Shown here piece after piece: positions 9,681 to 19,340 of a stretch of 64,000 nucleotides of DNA. The notes under the pieces are model-generated. The model did no database searches and was not told the DNA's origin. It saw nothing but the letters and a program-made list of their open reading frames with translations. The first letter of the stretch is position 1. Each line of letters opens with the position of its first letter. The translations under genes were made by a program, and so were the position numbers. The stretch comes from Draconibacterium aestuarii (GTDB lineage: Bacteria > Bacteroidota > Bacteroidia > Bacteroidales > Prolixibacteraceae): the NCBI GenBank assembly GCA_026671195.1, contig JAPOHD010000027.1, positions 248,001-312,000 of the forward strand. The letters run 5' to 3'.

Positions 9681-9701
9681 CGTATTAAGTTATACATAAT
9701 G
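9681..9701. promoter_or_regulatory. Operator-like site 2 (regulator side)
   Basis: ATTAAGT-TAT-ACATAAT (9684-9700) is an imperfect copy of site 1 in inverted orientation. A CATATTTG sequence (9672-9679), one base off the -7 consensus, lies just upstream. The site would therefore sit over the start of the regulator's own transcript, which suggests autoregulation. Confidence 0.6.
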
Positions 9702-9720
9702 AACATTCTATAAGAGAATA

Positions 9721-10440
9721 ATGAGCCAAGAACAAAACACAAATTTCTTCGAGATCGTTGATAACAGGAGCTTAGTTGATAAAGTAGAAATGAATCTTTT
9801 AAATTTTTTTAAAACGAAAAATTTAAAGCCTGATGATTTAATTCCTAAGGAGATGGAACTTGCCAAATCAATGGGGGTTAGCAGAACGGTGATAAGAGAA
9901 TCTCTAAATCGGCTGAAAACAATGGGAATAGTTGAATCGATAAAGCATAAAGGTACAGTTATTAAAAGCCCGGACTTTTCCGCATTGCTTCAAAAATCTA
10001 TGATCCCACATATTCTTGATAACAGTACATTAAAGGATATTTTTGAACTTCGTTTGGTCCTTGAAATTGGAATGGCAGATTTGATATTAAAAAATATTAC
10101 ACAGCAAGATATTGAAGAGTTAGATGAAATCGTTGAAAATGAGCCTGTATTTACTGCTGATGTTCTCTTTGAAATAGACCATGAAATTCTGTTTCATGGT
10201 AAATTATATGAGATTACTGAGAATAAAACACTAAAAAATTTCCAACGTGTTTTGCTCCCTGTATTCAATTATGCGTATGATAGTGGATTAGTCACAAAAC
10301 CTAATTCCACTAAAAAGCATGTTTCTCACAAGGATTTGGTTGAAGTATTAAAAAATGGCAATGCAACTAAATTTAGAAATGCCATGCGAAATCATCTTGA
10401 AAACCATTTTAACCGTTTGTACGATAAAGTAATGGTATGA
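9721..10440 (+). CDS. GntR/FadR-family (FCD) transcriptional regulator
   Basis: The 239-residue protein has an N-terminal winged helix-turn-helix of the GntR type (DDLIPKEMELAKSMGVSRTVIRESLNRLKTMGIVES, about residues 35-75). The C-terminal all-helical FCD domain has the expected ligand or metal histidines (DHEILFHGKLYEITENK and KHVSHKDLVEVLKNG...NHLENHF). It is divergent from susC across 142 bp that hold two related palindromes. It probably represses the sialoglycan operon in response to a sugar-derived ligand. Bacteroidetes SusCD loci are more often run by hybrid two-component or ECF/anti-sigma systems, so a GntR switch is a less common arrangement. Confidence 0.9.
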   Translation: MSQEQNTNFFEIVDNRSLVDKVEMNLLNFFKTKNLKPDDLIPKEMELAKSMGVSRTVIRESLNRLKTMGIVESIKHKGTVIKSPDFSALLQKSMIPHILDNSTLKDIFELRLVLEIGMADLILKNITQQDIEELDEIVENEPVFTADVLFEIDHEILFHGKLYEITENKTLKNFQRVLLPVFNYAYDSGLVTKPNSTKKHVSHKDLVEVLKNGNATKFRNAMRNHLENHFNRLYDKVMV

Positions 10441-10752
10441 TCTCATGTAGATCTGTTTCATAAGTTTTATGATTTCTATGTTTAAAATTAATTCTCTTAC
10501 TGAACTCCACTTCTGAAAGTTCTTTGTTCATAATGGTGGGCTCACCTAGGTTGAACTTATTTTTTTCATGTCATTATAGTCTATGCGATAAGGTATAGTA
10601 GTTTTTGTAACTCCCCAATTCGATACCTTTTGTTTGCATCATGTCTTTGAACTTAAATGTAAATATATATAAATTCTGATTTTTGACGTGCCGCTGATGA
10701 CTAATGAAAATTAGTTTCTTTTACAAAAGAAAGGTAACTTCAATTTGCAATT

Positions 10753-10770
10753 TTGTAACATCTGTTACAA
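10753..10770. promoter_or_regulatory. CRP/FNR-type palindrome upstream of the nap operon
   Basis: TTGTAAC-ATCT-GTTACAA is a perfect inverted repeat of the 7-4-7 form bound by CRP/FNR-family dimers. Its centre is 71 bp upstream of the first ATG of the operon. If the weak -7-like TTATTACTTCG near 10794-10804 is used, the site would be close to -42, the usual activator position. The rest of 10441-10832 is AT-rich, and I see no gene in it. No CRP/FNR regulator is encoded in the window. Confidence 0.65.
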
Positions 10771-10832
10771 TTTTCATGTAAAAAGTTGTATATTATTACT
10801 TCGTTTTTCAACTATTAAACCGATACTTACTC

Positions 10833-11717
10833 ATGGCTGAAACAAATGGCAACCGCGCCCGTGATTCACGCCGGAACTTTCTTCGAAATCTGAGTGTGGC
10901 AGGATCTTCTCTTCTGCTGGCAGGTTGTTCCGACAGCAGCAGCGGTCAATCAGGAGAAAAAATCAAAGTACTTAATCAAAATCAAGAGTTGGTTGAAGTG
11001 AATGCTTCTGACATTTCACCAGCTTCATTGCAGGCTGACAAAGAATACCTGAAAAAGAAAGGGCGTACAGGTGTTCCGGGGAGGAAGTTTGTAATGGTGG
11101 TTAACCTGGCTAAATGTAAAAATGCAAGACAGTGTATGAAAGCATGTCAGGGAGCACACCAACTCAGACCCGAACAGCACCATATTAACGTGCTGGAGAT
11201 GGAAGACGAAAAAACCAAGGCAACTTATTACATGCCCAAACCTTGTCAGCATTGTGATAATCCGAATTGTGTTACTGTTTGTCCTGTTGATGCAACATTC
11301 AAAAGATCTGATGGAATTGTACTTATTGATAACGAACGCTGTATAGGCTGTCGTTTTTGTATTGCCGCTTGTCCTTATTCAGCGCGTACTTTTAACTGGA
11401 TCGAACCACGCGACGCTGAAAAGTATAAAGATATTCCTTACGATATGGAACTAAATGTTCCGCAGAAGAAAGGAACCGTTACCAAGTGCGCATTCAGTGC
11501 AGATCGCGTTCGTGAGGGCAAATTGCCTTACTGTGTATCGGCGTGTCCCAATGGTGTTTACTATTTTGGAGACGAGAACGAAGACCTGGTAACCAATGGA
11601 ACTACAAGAAGGACAGTCAGATTGAGCCGTCTTTTGCAGGACAATGCAGCATATACGCTTATGCCGGAATTGGGAACAAAACCTCGTGTATATTATTTGC
11701 CGCCACGATTAAGCTAA
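10833..11717 (+). CDS. NrfC/PsrB-like four-cluster ferredoxin subunit, Tat lipoprotein
   Basis: The 294-residue iron-sulfur protein has a twin-arginine signal (SRRNFLR) followed by a lipobox (LLAGC). Four cysteine clusters fit four [4Fe-4S] centres: CKNARQCMKAC, CQHCDNPNCVTVCP, CIGCRFCIAACP, and one split around KCAF and CVSACP. In the NrfC/PsrB/HybA family this subunit passes electrons from a membrane NrfD-type quinol oxidase to a partner. It heads the nap operon, directly before an NrfD-like gene and a cytochrome c. It is therefore likely part of a quinol dehydrogenase that feeds nitrate reduction (inference). Confidence 0.88.
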   Translation: MAETNGNRARDSRRNFLRNLSVAGSSLLLAGCSDSSSGQSGEKIKVLNQNQELVEVNASDISPASLQADKEYLKKKGRTGVPGRKFVMVVNLAKCKNARQCMKACQGAHQLRPEQHHINVLEMEDEKTKATYYMPKPCQHCDNPNCVTVCPVDATFKRSDGIVLIDNERCIGCRFCIAACPYSARTFNWIEPRDAEKYKDIPYDMELNVPQKKGTVTKCAFSADRVREGKLPYCVSACPNGVYYFGDENEDLVTNGTTRRTVRLSRLLQDNAAYTLMPELGTKPRVYYLPPRLS

Positions 11718-11738
11718 ACGAATATAAAAACTTTGACT

Positions 11739-13073
11739 ATGGGAAAAGTCCGTGAAGAAGAAATGGATCTTCTGTCTGAATCAAGGATAGAAGAAGATCT
11801 GCTCCGAAATGTGAACTGGAGCAAAAAATTCAAAATCTGGTTTGGTTTTTTAACCGTTTTGCTGATTGTATGCTTGTGGTTTTACATCCAACAATTAAGG
11901 AAAGGGTTGGGAATTACGGGAATGCACGACATCGTATCGTGGGGAATTTACATATCCAATTTTGTGTTTTTTATAGCAGCCAGTCTTATCGGGATGCTGA
12001 TCAGTTCGGTAATGGGAATGATTGGCTATAAATGGATAAAACCAATCAGCCGAATAGCCGAAATAATTGCAGTAGCCTTCGCCCTGGTAGCAGGAATTGT
12101 TATTATCACTGACATGGGACGTCCCGACCGTTTGCACCACCTGGTCTTGTATGGGCGTATCCAGTCCCCTATAATTTGGGATATTGCTGTAGTGATAACC
12201 TATCTTGCATTGAGCCTACTGTTGCTATACATCCCGCTTATTCCTGATATCTCACTTTGTAATGATAAATTAACCGGCTTGCCAAAATTTCAGCAGAAAA
12301 TGTACAAAGTACTTTCGTTGGGTTGGGCCGGAAACGAAGCACAATACAAAACCATAAAACGTTATTTTCAAATTCTTTTAATCGTGATTATTCCTGTGGC
12401 ACTAGCTATTCATACCGTTACCTCGTGGTTATTCGCTATGACTTTACGCACAGGTTGGGATTCGCCAATTTTTGGACCCTACTTTGTCTCGGGAGCATTT
12501 GTGGCAGGATGTGCTGCTGTGATTATTGCCATGTACTTCATACAGCGAAATTATATGCTTCAGGATTATATTACCGACATGCACTTCGACCGTATGGGGA
12601 AACTGCTGGTGCTGGTTTCACTGGTGTATGTATATTTTAACATCAATGAAATCATTGTGCCGGCATACAAATTCAAACCAACTGAGATTAAACATATCGG
12701 GAATTTGTTATACGGCCACGATTCGGTCCTTTTCTGGTTGGTACAGGCGGGAGGTCTTATCATACCATTTATGTTGCTGATGATACCCAAAATGCGGAAA
12801 CCCCTGCCTTCAATGCTGATATCGGTAGTTATCCTTGTGGCAGCATGGTTCAAGCGCTATGTTATTGTTGTACCAACGCAGCTCGAACCGTACATGCCTA
12901 TTCAAAATATGCCCGAAAGTTACCATTCGTACACACCAACCATCCCAGAAATTGCCATTACAGTAGGTACACTAGTAATGGTACTGATGGTCATTACCAT
13001 TTTAACCAAATTGTTTCCGGTTGTGTCGGTTTGGGAGATGAAGGAAGAATTGCTACAAGAAAATCAATCTTAA
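11739..13073 (+). CDS. NrfD/PsrC/ActC-like membrane quinol dehydrogenase subunit
   Basis: The product has about ten hydrophobic segments and the family hallmark GITGMHDIVSWGIYISNFVFF near the first helices. I start it at the ATG at 11739; the upstream in-frame TTG at 11733 is unlikely. NrfD-family proteins oxidise menaquinol without haem and hand electrons to their ferredoxin partner, here the preceding gene, 21 bp away. A soluble C-terminal tail follows the last helix. The association with napA rather than with nrfA, psrA or an alternative complex III is the notable feature. Confidence 0.88.
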   Translation: MGKVREEEMDLLSESRIEEDLLRNVNWSKKFKIWFGFLTVLLIVCLWFYIQQLRKGLGITGMHDIVSWGIYISNFVFFIAASLIGMLISSVMGMIGYKWIKPISRIAEIIAVAFALVAGIVIITDMGRPDRLHHLVLYGRIQSPIIWDIAVVITYLALSLLLLYIPLIPDISLCNDKLTGLPKFQQKMYKVLSLGWAGNEAQYKTIKRYFQILLIVIIPVALAIHTVTSWLFAMTLRTGWDSPIFGPYFVSGAFVAGCAAVIIAMYFIQRNYMLQDYITDMHFDRMGKLLVLVSLVYVYFNINEIIVPAYKFKPTEIKHIGNLLYGHDSVLFWLVQAGGLIIPFMLLMIPKMRKPLPSMLISVVILVAAWFKRYVIVVPTQLEPYMPIQNMPESYHSYTPTIPEIAITVGTLVMVLMVITILTKLFPVVSVWEMKEELLQENQS

Positions 13074-13083
13074 AAACGGACTT

Positions 13084-13941
13084 ATGAAAAAATTGATTTT
13101 AATAACAATAGTTATTCTTCCGCTGTTCGTTGCAGCGCAGGAAACATGGGTTGTCCCGGAAACAAATCTTGAGAAAATAAGCCCTTTTGTGTTCGATGAT
13201 GACCTGATTAAAGACGGAGAAGCACTTTATGAAAACCTTTGTATTTCATGCCATGGGACAGTTAGAAAAAATAATCCTATGGTATTTGTCCCATCGCCCG
13301 GCGATCCGGCTTCAGAAAAATTTCAGTCTCAAACGGATGGCTCCATGTTCTATAAAATCAATAAAGGACGTGGTGGTATGCCCGGTTTCGAACCTACTCT
13401 GGAAGAAGAAGAAATATGGAGTTTGATTGGCTATTTCCGGAGTTTAAACAAAGCGTATATCCAACCCGAATTTGACTATGGTGATGAAGTCTTGTCGGAA
13501 CTCGCCATGGCGCTAAGTTACGATGCCAACGTTGATAAACTGGTTGTAAAAGTAACCAGCAATGGTGAGATGAAAAGTGGCATTAAAGTTAGTGCGGCGG
13601 TAAAAGGTCTGTTTGGAAAATACATTCTGGAAAATGAGGAAACCAACGAAACCGGAATTGCCTATTTTAACGTTGATCGAAAAATGCCCGGAGATGAAGA
13701 GGGCAATCTTACCGTTCAGGTTCGCGCACAGGAAGGATACTCCATAAAGAAAACAGAACAAACCATGCAACTAGTTGAGCCAACTGTAAAAACCGACCTG
13801 ATTGCCGGACGTCACCTGTGGAGCAAAGCATTGAAAGCCCCAATCTGGCTGATTGTGGTGTTCAACTTAATTGTGTCATGCATCTGGGGGATTATAATCT
13901 ACATTATTATTGGCCTGGTCCGACTAAAAAAAGTAAGTTAA
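13084..13941 (+). CDS. Membrane-anchored monohaem cytochrome c
   Basis: The 285-residue protein has a signal peptide (to VAAQ) and one haem c motif, CISCH, at about residue 55. A likely Met axial ligand lies in GGMPGF. A beta-rich, Ig-like segment spans about residues 145-245, and a C-terminal transmembrane helix (APIWLIVVFNLIVSCIWGIIIYIII) is followed by basic residues. The cytochrome domain would face the periplasm. It starts 10 bp after the NrfD-like gene and 42 bp before napA, so it may connect the NrfCD module to NapAB (inference). The Ig-like spacer is unusual for a small cytochrome. Confidence 0.82.
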   Translation: MKKLILITIVILPLFVAAQETWVVPETNLEKISPFVFDDDLIKDGEALYENLCISCHGTVRKNNPMVFVPSPGDPASEKFQSQTDGSMFYKINKGRGGMPGFEPTLEEEEIWSLIGYFRSLNKAYIQPEFDYGDEVLSELAMALSYDANVDKLVVKVTSNGEMKSGIKVSAAVKGLFGKYILENEETNETGIAYFNVDRKMPGDEEGNLTVQVRAQEGYSIKKTEQTMQLVEPTVKTDLIAGRHLWSKALKAPIWLIVVFNLIVSCIWGIIIYIIIGLVRLKKVS

Positions 13942-13983
13942 AAAAGTCCCTTTCAGGGGAAAAACCGATAAACCATCTGAAAT

Positions 13984-16782
13984 ATGGAATCAAATGTATC
14001 GCGCCGGAAGTTTTTAAAATATTCAGCAGCAACCGCAGCGGCAACCGCAATTGGCATTCATCTGCCCGAAACGATTCAGGCAGCCGGGGCACTTGTAGAA
14101 GCGAGTTGGAAATGGGATAAAGCAGTTTGTCGTTTTTGCGGTACGGGCTGCGGATTGATGGTAGCCACCCGCGACGATAAAATTGTGGCGGTAAAAGGCG
14201 ATCCGCTGGCTCCTGTAAACCGGGGTTTAAATTGTATAAAAGGCTATTTCAACGCCAAAATTATGTATGGTGAAGATCGCCTGAAAACACCTCTCTTACG
14301 TGTGGATGAGAACGGCAAATTCAGCAAAAAAGGCAAGTTTAAACCCGTTTCGTGGAAAAGGGCATTTGATGAGATGGAGGCCCAGATAAGCAAAACCCTA
14401 ACGGAACTGGGGCCTACCGGACTTGGGATTTTTAGCTCTGGACAATACACCATTATGGAAGGTTACGCCATGGTGAAGCTGATGAAAGCCGGTTTCCGTT
14501 CGAACAACATCGATCCCAATGCAAGGCATTGTATGGCATCGGCTGTAGCGGCATTTATGCAGACTTTCGGAATTGACGAACCTTCGGGGAACTACGATGA
14601 TATAGAAATTACCGATACGATAGTTTGCTGGGGCGCTAACATGGCAGAAATGCATCCGATTCTTTGGTCAAGGGCAACCGATAACCGAATATCCAATCCT
14701 GACCGGGTAAAGGTGGTAAATCTGTCAACCTATCGGAACCGAACATCAGACCTGGCAGATATTGAAATTATTTTTAAACCTAATACTGACCTCGCATTAT
14801 GGAATTATCTGGCACACGAGATTGTGTATAACCATCCGGAGGCAATCGATTGGGATTTTGTAAATAAGTACACTCGTTTTGCTACAGGTTTCGCTGATAT
14901 TGGCTACGGATTGCGCAGCGATGCGAATCATAAAAATTACACTGAAAAAGAAAAAGAGATTGTGGGTGTTGAGCTTTCCAAAAGAGTATCGAAGGCCGAA
15001 GGAACCACATTGGAATATTTAGGTTATACTGAAGGTGATACCCTTGAAATGAAACATAATGCAGCGGCAGGTGCACATTGGGGTATATCATTCGAAGAGT
15101 TCAAGAAAGCCCTAAAACCATATACGCTTGATTTCGTTGCAGAATTGTCGAAAGGAGACGATTCGGAACCACTGGAAGAGTACAAGGCCAAATTAAAGAA
15201 ACTGGCTGCTTTGTACGTTGAAAAACAGCGGCGTGTGGTTTCGTTCTGGACCATGGGAATGAACCAGCATACAAGGGGAACTTGGGTGAACGAGCAATCG
15301 TACATGGTGCATTTTCTTTTGGGGAAACAATGTAAGCCAGGAAGTGGAGCTTTTAGTTTAACCGGCCAGCCTTCGGCATGCGGTACAGCCCGTGAAGTTG
15401 GAACCTTTGCACATCGCCTGCCTGCCGACATGGTGGTGAATAACCCGGCTCACAGGAAAATTACTGAAGACATTTGGAAGTTGCCGGAAGGAACGCTGAA
15501 TCCTCAGGTGGGGTCGCACCTTATGAAACTGCACCGCGACATTGAAGACGGGAAAATAAAATTCGCCTGGATTAATGTGTGCAATCCATATCAGAACACT
15601 GCCAATGCAAACCACTGGCTAAGGGCAGCTCGCGAACTGGATAATTTTATAGTCTGCAGTGAGGTTTACCCTGGTATATCAGCAAAAGTATCCGATCTTA
15701 TTCTTCCAACGGCAATGATCTTCGAAAAGTGGGGGGCATATGGAAATGCTGAACGTCGCACTCAGCATTGGAAACAACAGGTAACACCTGTTGGAGAGGC
15801 CATGCCCGATATTTGGCAGTATGTCGAACTTTCAAAACGATTTAAACTACGCGACGTTTGGGGCCCCCAATCAATTCCTGGACTGGAGGGAGGTTTACCT
15901 GACGTTCTTCCCGAAGTATCCAAACACGGTTATAATCCAAACAGTACACTTTATGACGTATTATTTGCTTCAGATTATGCCAGGTCGTTTGAATGGCCGG
16001 CTGAAGTTGGAAAGGATACTTTAAATACCGAGGCAGAAGGTGATAAAAGAAGTATTTCGGGGGCGGATGGACAAGCGTGGAAAGGTTACGGATTTTTTAT
16101 CCAGAAATACCTTTGGGAAGAGTACCGCTTGTTTGGGCTTGGCCACGGACACGACCTGGCTGAATTTGAGGCATATCATGAAGCGCGGGGACTGCGTTGG
16201 CCGGTTGTTGATGGAAAGGAAACACTCTGGCGATTTAATGCAAAATACGATGTGTATGCCCAAAAGGCCAATACCGGCGAATTTGCTTTTTACGGGAACA
16301 AAGGTAAGGCTATTGTTAGCGGAACTTTAATTGAGCCTAAAGATACGATGGCGAAAACCGATATGGACAACAGGGCAAAAATCTTTTTCCGTCCATATAT
16401 GGATCCACCGGAAATGCCGAATAAGGAATATCCGCTCTGGCTGTGTACCGGCCGTGTTCTGGAACATTGGCATAGTGGCACTATGACCATGCGTGTGCCC
16501 GAGTTGTACCGTGCCGTACCCGAAGCATTGTGTTACATGCATCCCGAAGATGCAGCTAAGTTCGGGATGCAGGAAGGCGATCTGATTTGGGTGGAATCGC
16601 GACGCGGAAAAGTGAAAGCTCATATAGAAACACGAGGCAGAAACCGGGTTCCGCAGGGATTAATTTATGTGCCCTGGTTCGATGAAAAGGTGTTTATCAA
16701 CAAACTTTGTCTGGATGCTACCTGTCCAATTTCAAAACAAACCGACTTTAAAAAGTGCGCTGTTAAGATCTATAAAGCGTAA
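13984..16782 (+). CDS. napA: Periplasmic nitrate reductase catalytic subunit NapA
   Basis: The 932-residue molybdopterin oxidoreductase has a Tat signal (SRRKFLK). The [4Fe-4S] ligands are C49, C52, C56 and C84 (CRFCGTGCG...NCIKG), and the Mo-coordinating Cys183 lies in [12 protein letters not shown], the NapA signature. It is about 100 residues longer than enterobacterial NapA and close in length to the epsilonproteobacterial type. It reduces nitrate to nitrite in the periplasm using bis-MGD molybdenum. The downstream order napG-napH-napB-napD without napC also resembles epsilonproteobacterial operons. Confidence 0.96.
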   Translation: MESNVSRRKFLKYSAATAAATAIGIHLPETIQAAGALVEASWKWDKAVCRFCGTGCGLMVATRDDKIVAVKGDPLAPVNRGLNCIKGYFNAKIMYGEDRLKTPLLRVDENGKFSKKGKFKPVSWKRAFDEMEAQISKTLTELGPTGLGIFSSGQYTIMEGYAMVKLMKAGFRSNNIDPNARHCMASAVAAFMQTFGIDEPSGNYDDIEITDTIVCWGANMAEMHPILWSRATDNRISNPDRVKVVNLSTYRNRTSDLADIEIIFKPNTDLALWNYLAHEIVYNHPEAIDWDFVNKYTRFATGFADIGYGLRSDANHKNYTEKEKEIVGVELSKRVSKAEGTTLEYLGYTEGDTLEMKHNAAAGAHWGISFEEFKKALKPYTLDFVAELSKGDDSEPLEEYKAKLKKLAALYVEKQRRVVSFWTMGMNQHTRGTWVNEQSYMVHFLLGKQCKPGSGAFSLTGQPSACGTAREVGTFAHRLPADMVVNNPAHRKITEDIWKLPEGTLNPQVGSHLMKLHRDIEDGKIKFAWINVCNPYQNTANANHWLRAARELDNFIVCSEVYPGISAKVSDLILPTAMIFEKWGAYGNAERRTQHWKQQVTPVGEAMPDIWQYVELSKRFKLRDVWGPQSIPGLEGGLPDVLPEVSKHGYNPNSTLYDVLFASDYARSFEWPAEVGKDTLNTEAEGDKRSISGADGQAWKGYGFFIQKYLWEEYRLFGLGHGHDLAEFEAYHEARGLRWPVVDGKETLWRFNAKYDVYAQKANTGEFAFYGNKGKAIVSGTLIEPKDTMAKTDMDNRAKIFFRPYMDPPEMPNKEYPLWLCTGRVLEHWHSGTMTMRVPELYRAVPEALCYMHPEDAAKFGMQEGDLIWVESRRGKVKAHIETRGRNRVPQGLIYVPWFDEKVFINKLCLDATCPISKQTDFKKCAVKIYKA

Positions 16783-16787
16783 TTACT

Positions 16788-17579
16788 GTGGATAAGGACA
16801 ACAAAATATCACGACGGAAATGGCTTGAAAAATTACCACATGGTGTGGCAGCTCTTGGTCTGGGTGGATTTTTGTGGGGCAGTTTGTTAAAGGATGCCAC
16901 CTCAGCAAATCCAGTACTCAGGCCACCTGGAGCCCTTCCCGAAAAGAGCTTCGTGAAAGCCTGTTTAAAATGCGGGCAATGCGTGGTAGCCTGTCCGTAC
17001 GATACATTGAAACTGGCACCTGCATCGGATGCTAAACTGGCCGGAACACCATTTTTTGAGGCAAGAGAAATTCCCTGTTACATGTGTACCGATTACCCCT
17101 GTATAATTAAATGCCCTTCAAAGGCTTTAACTGAAGAAGCAATAACGAAGGAAGGTAAGGCCTCTATCAATAATGCAGAAATGGGACTGGCAATTGTACA
17201 CAAGGAAACGTGTATTGCGTTTTGGGGCATCCAGTGCGACGCCTGTTACCGTGCCTGCCCTTTGATGGGAGAGGCGATCAGTCTTGAATTTGAAAAAAAC
17301 GAAGTAACCGGTAAGCACGCCAACTTAAAGCCTGTTGTAAACAGCGATGTATGTACGGGGTGCGGAATGTGTGAGCAGGTTTGTGTGGTTGAGAAGGCAG
17401 CGATAAAAGTTCTTCCTCGTGATATTGCAACTGGAGAAGTGGGTGACCATTACCTGAAGAGCTGGGACAAAAGCGACGAAGAAAGACTAAAAAAAGAGGC
17501 AATGGAGAAGAAAAAAGCTGAGGACTCAGAATCGGCCATCGATTATCTGAATGCGGATGATTTAATTGATAACGAATGA
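16788..17579 (+). CDS. napG: NapG ferredoxin-type protein
   Basis: The 263-residue protein starts at a GTG (16788), five bases after the napA stop. A Tat signal (SRRKWLEKLP) precedes four [4Fe-4S] clusters: CLKCGQCVVACP, CYMCTDYPCIIKCP, CIAFWGIQCDACYRACP and CTGCGMCEQVCVVE. NapG works with NapH to bring electrons from quinol to NapAB. The charged, Lys/Glu-rich C-terminus (about residues 220-263) has no recognised domain. Its stop overlaps the napH start by 4 bp (ATGA), which implies translational coupling. Confidence 0.94.
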   Translation: MDKDNKISRRKWLEKLPHGVAALGLGGFLWGSLLKDATSANPVLRPPGALPEKSFVKACLKCGQCVVACPYDTLKLAPASDAKLAGTPFFEAREIPCYMCTDYPCIIKCPSKALTEEAITKEGKASINNAEMGLAIVHKETCIAFWGIQCDACYRACPLMGEAISLEFEKNEVTGKHANLKPVVNSDVCTGCGMCEQVCVVEKAAIKVLPRDIATGEVGDHYLKSWDKSDEERLKKEAMEKKKAEDSESAIDYLNADDLIDNE

Positions 17580-18391
17580 CAATATATTATAAATACCGTT
17601 TTTTAATTTTCCGTAGATTACTGCAGTTTACCGCACTGTTTCTTTTTGCAGGAAGCAACTGGTTTGGATGGACAGTATTAAAAGGAAATTTCAGTTCGGC
17701 AAAATTACTTGAAACGGTAAATCTTACTGACCCGTTTGCCGTTTTACAAATACTGGCAACCGGTTTCCAGGTTGGTGCCGACGTTCTGATCAGTGCACTC
17801 TTAGTTCTGGTATTTTATAGCCTGTTAAGCGGACGTATGTTTTGTAGCTGGGTTTGTCCAATCAATCCGGTAAGCGATTTTACACGATGGCTGCGAAGCA
17901 TGTTGGGAATAAAACGGAATTTACTTGGTGCAACTAAAAATTTCAGATACTGGTTGTTGGGATTGAGCCTGGTACTTTCTGCTATCACAGGGATTGCAGC
18001 ATTTGAAGCCATCAGTCCCATTGGATTTTTTCATCGGCAAGTTGTTTTTGCTGCCGGTTTTGGTTGGGCTGTGGTGTTAATGGTTTTCTTTCTTGATCTG
18101 GGAATCGTAAAAAACGGTTGGTGCGGTTTTCTGTGTCCACTTGGCTCGTTCTATTCAGTTGTTGGCAACATTGGCTTGCTGAAAGTGAATCATAAAAAAG
18201 AAAAATGTACACTTTGTAATAAATGTTTTCAGGTATGCCCGGAGCCACAGGTGTTAGGGATAATTGGTAAACAGAATGGTTTTGTTAAAAGTGGTGAATG
18301 CACAAACTGCGCACGTTGTATAGAAGTTTGCGACGACAAAGCACTGGGCTTTTCGCTTCGAATCAACGAAAATAAAAAGAAAGTAAAATGA
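17576..18391 (+). CDS. napH: NapH quinol dehydrogenase membrane subunit
   Basis: The 271-residue protein has four predicted membrane helices and the NapH/NosR-type cysteine motifs CSWVCP and CGFLCP at membrane boundaries. Two C-terminal [4Fe-4S] clusters follow (CTLCNKCFQVCP and CTNCARCIEVC). It oxidises menaquinol and passes electrons to NapG. It overlaps both neighbours by 4 bp (ATGA), a tightly coupled operon. With the NrfCD-cytochrome genes upstream, this locus carries two apparent quinol-oxidising modules. Confidence 0.94.
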   Translation: MTIYYKYRFLIFRRLLQFTALFLFAGSNWFGWTVLKGNFSSAKLLETVNLTDPFAVLQILATGFQVGADVLISALLVLVFYSLLSGRMFCSWVCPINPVSDFTRWLRSMLGIKRNLLGATKNFRYWLLGLSLVLSAITGIAAFEAISPIGFFHRQVVFAAGFGWAVVLMVFFLDLGIVKNGWCGFLCPLGSFYSVVGNIGLLKVNHKKEKCTLCNKCFQVCPEPQVLGIIGKQNGFVKSGECTNCARCIEVCDDKALGFSLRINENKKKVK

Positions 18392-18993
18392 TACGTAATT
18401 TCAATTCTATGAAAAATACAATGGTTTTTTTGTTGACTGTTTTTTTATTGTTTTCGTGTTCAGAAACAAAGAAACAGGAAAAGGCATTGATTGATGAAGA
18501 TAAACTGGGATTTATTGACGCGGATGTAGAATCGGAAGAAACCAACCTGAAAAGTAAGGCCGAATTTGGGATGGATATTCCGGGGCAGAGTGAGGTAATT
18601 GAACGGGCATTTGAAAATGCGCCGCCCATGATTCCACATACTACGATAAACTTTTTCCCGATTACACGAACAAATAACATTTGCTTTTCGTGCCACCTGC
18701 CCGAACGTGTTGAGGAAACCAAAGCAGTGCCAATCCCGCCAACACATTTTACCGATTTACGGCCTGATATGGGTGAAAAAGGAGGGATTTATTATACAAC
18801 ATTTGAAGGGGAAATGGCGATAGCGGAAACCAAAAACTTTAATAATGCCTACTTTAATTGTTCGCAGTGCCATGTCCCTCTGTCGAATGTTACGGTCAAC
18901 ATCGAAAACCTGTTTACACCTGAATTCCGCGACGTGCTGTCCCGTGATAAATCGCAGTTAAAAGATAAACTCAAAGAAGGAATCTCTGAATAG
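18388..18993 (+). CDS. napB: NapB dihaem cytochrome c subunit, predicted lipoprotein
   Basis: The 201-residue protein has two haem c motifs, CFSCH (C99-H103) and CSQCH (C158-H162), and the NapB-type His residues before them (PHTTINFFPITRTNN). NapB passes electrons to NapA. The N-terminus ends in a lipobox (LLFSC, Cys24), so it should be membrane-anchored rather than soluble as in proteobacteria. An alternative ATG at 18409 gives the same lipoprotein; the 4-bp overlap with napH favours 18388. Confidence 0.92.
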   Translation: MIRNFNSMKNTMVFLLTVFLLFSCSETKKQEKALIDEDKLGFIDADVESEETNLKSKAEFGMDIPGQSEVIERAFENAPPMIPHTTINFFPITRTNNICFSCHLPERVEETKAVPIPPTHFTDLRPDMGEKGGIYYTTFEGEMAIAETKNFNNAYFNCSQCHVPLSNVTVNIENLFTPEFRDVLSRDKSQLKDKLKEGISE

Positions 18994-18999
18994 AAAAAA

Positions 19000-19338
19000 A
19001 TGAATATATCAAGTCTGATAATAACTACTTCAGTTGAAAATGCAGAACATCTAGTTCAGCAAATTAAAACGGGCGATTTTTGTGAATACCACGCTCATAA
19101 AGAAGGAAAAATTGTAGTAACCATTGAAGCCGATTCGGTAAGTGATGAGATTAAAACCATCAGGAAGTTGCAATCAATGGCCAATGTACTTTCGGTTGAA
19201 CTTATTTATTCGTATTGTGAGGATGAACTGGAAAAAGAACGCGATAAACTGGAATTTGAAGGCAAAATACCCGACTGGCTCAACGACGAAAATGCGCGTG
19301 CCGAGGATGTGGTGTACAACGGGCGGATAAAGATATGA
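19000..19338 (+). CDS. napD: NapD maturation chaperone
   Basis: The 112-residue cytoplasmic protein has the NapD ferredoxin-like fold pattern: MNISSLIITTSVENAEHL, a middle strand EGKIVVTIEADS, and SMANVLSVELIYSY. NapD binds the NapA Tat signal and prevents export before cofactor insertion. It is the last gene of the operon and its stop lies 2 bp from the stop of the convergent gene. No intrinsic terminator fits in that gap, so the two transcripts may overlap at their 3' ends. Confidence 0.88.
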   Translation: MNISSLIITTSVENAEHLVQQIKTGDFCEYHAHKEGKIVVTIEADSVSDEIKTIRKLQSMANVLSVELIYSYCEDELEKERDKLEFEGKIPDWLNDENARAEDVVYNGRIKI

Positions 19339-19340
19339 CC

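Noticed and set aside
13907-14120. Frames on both strands across the start of napA
   Set aside because: They are shadows of napA and the preceding cytochrome gene.
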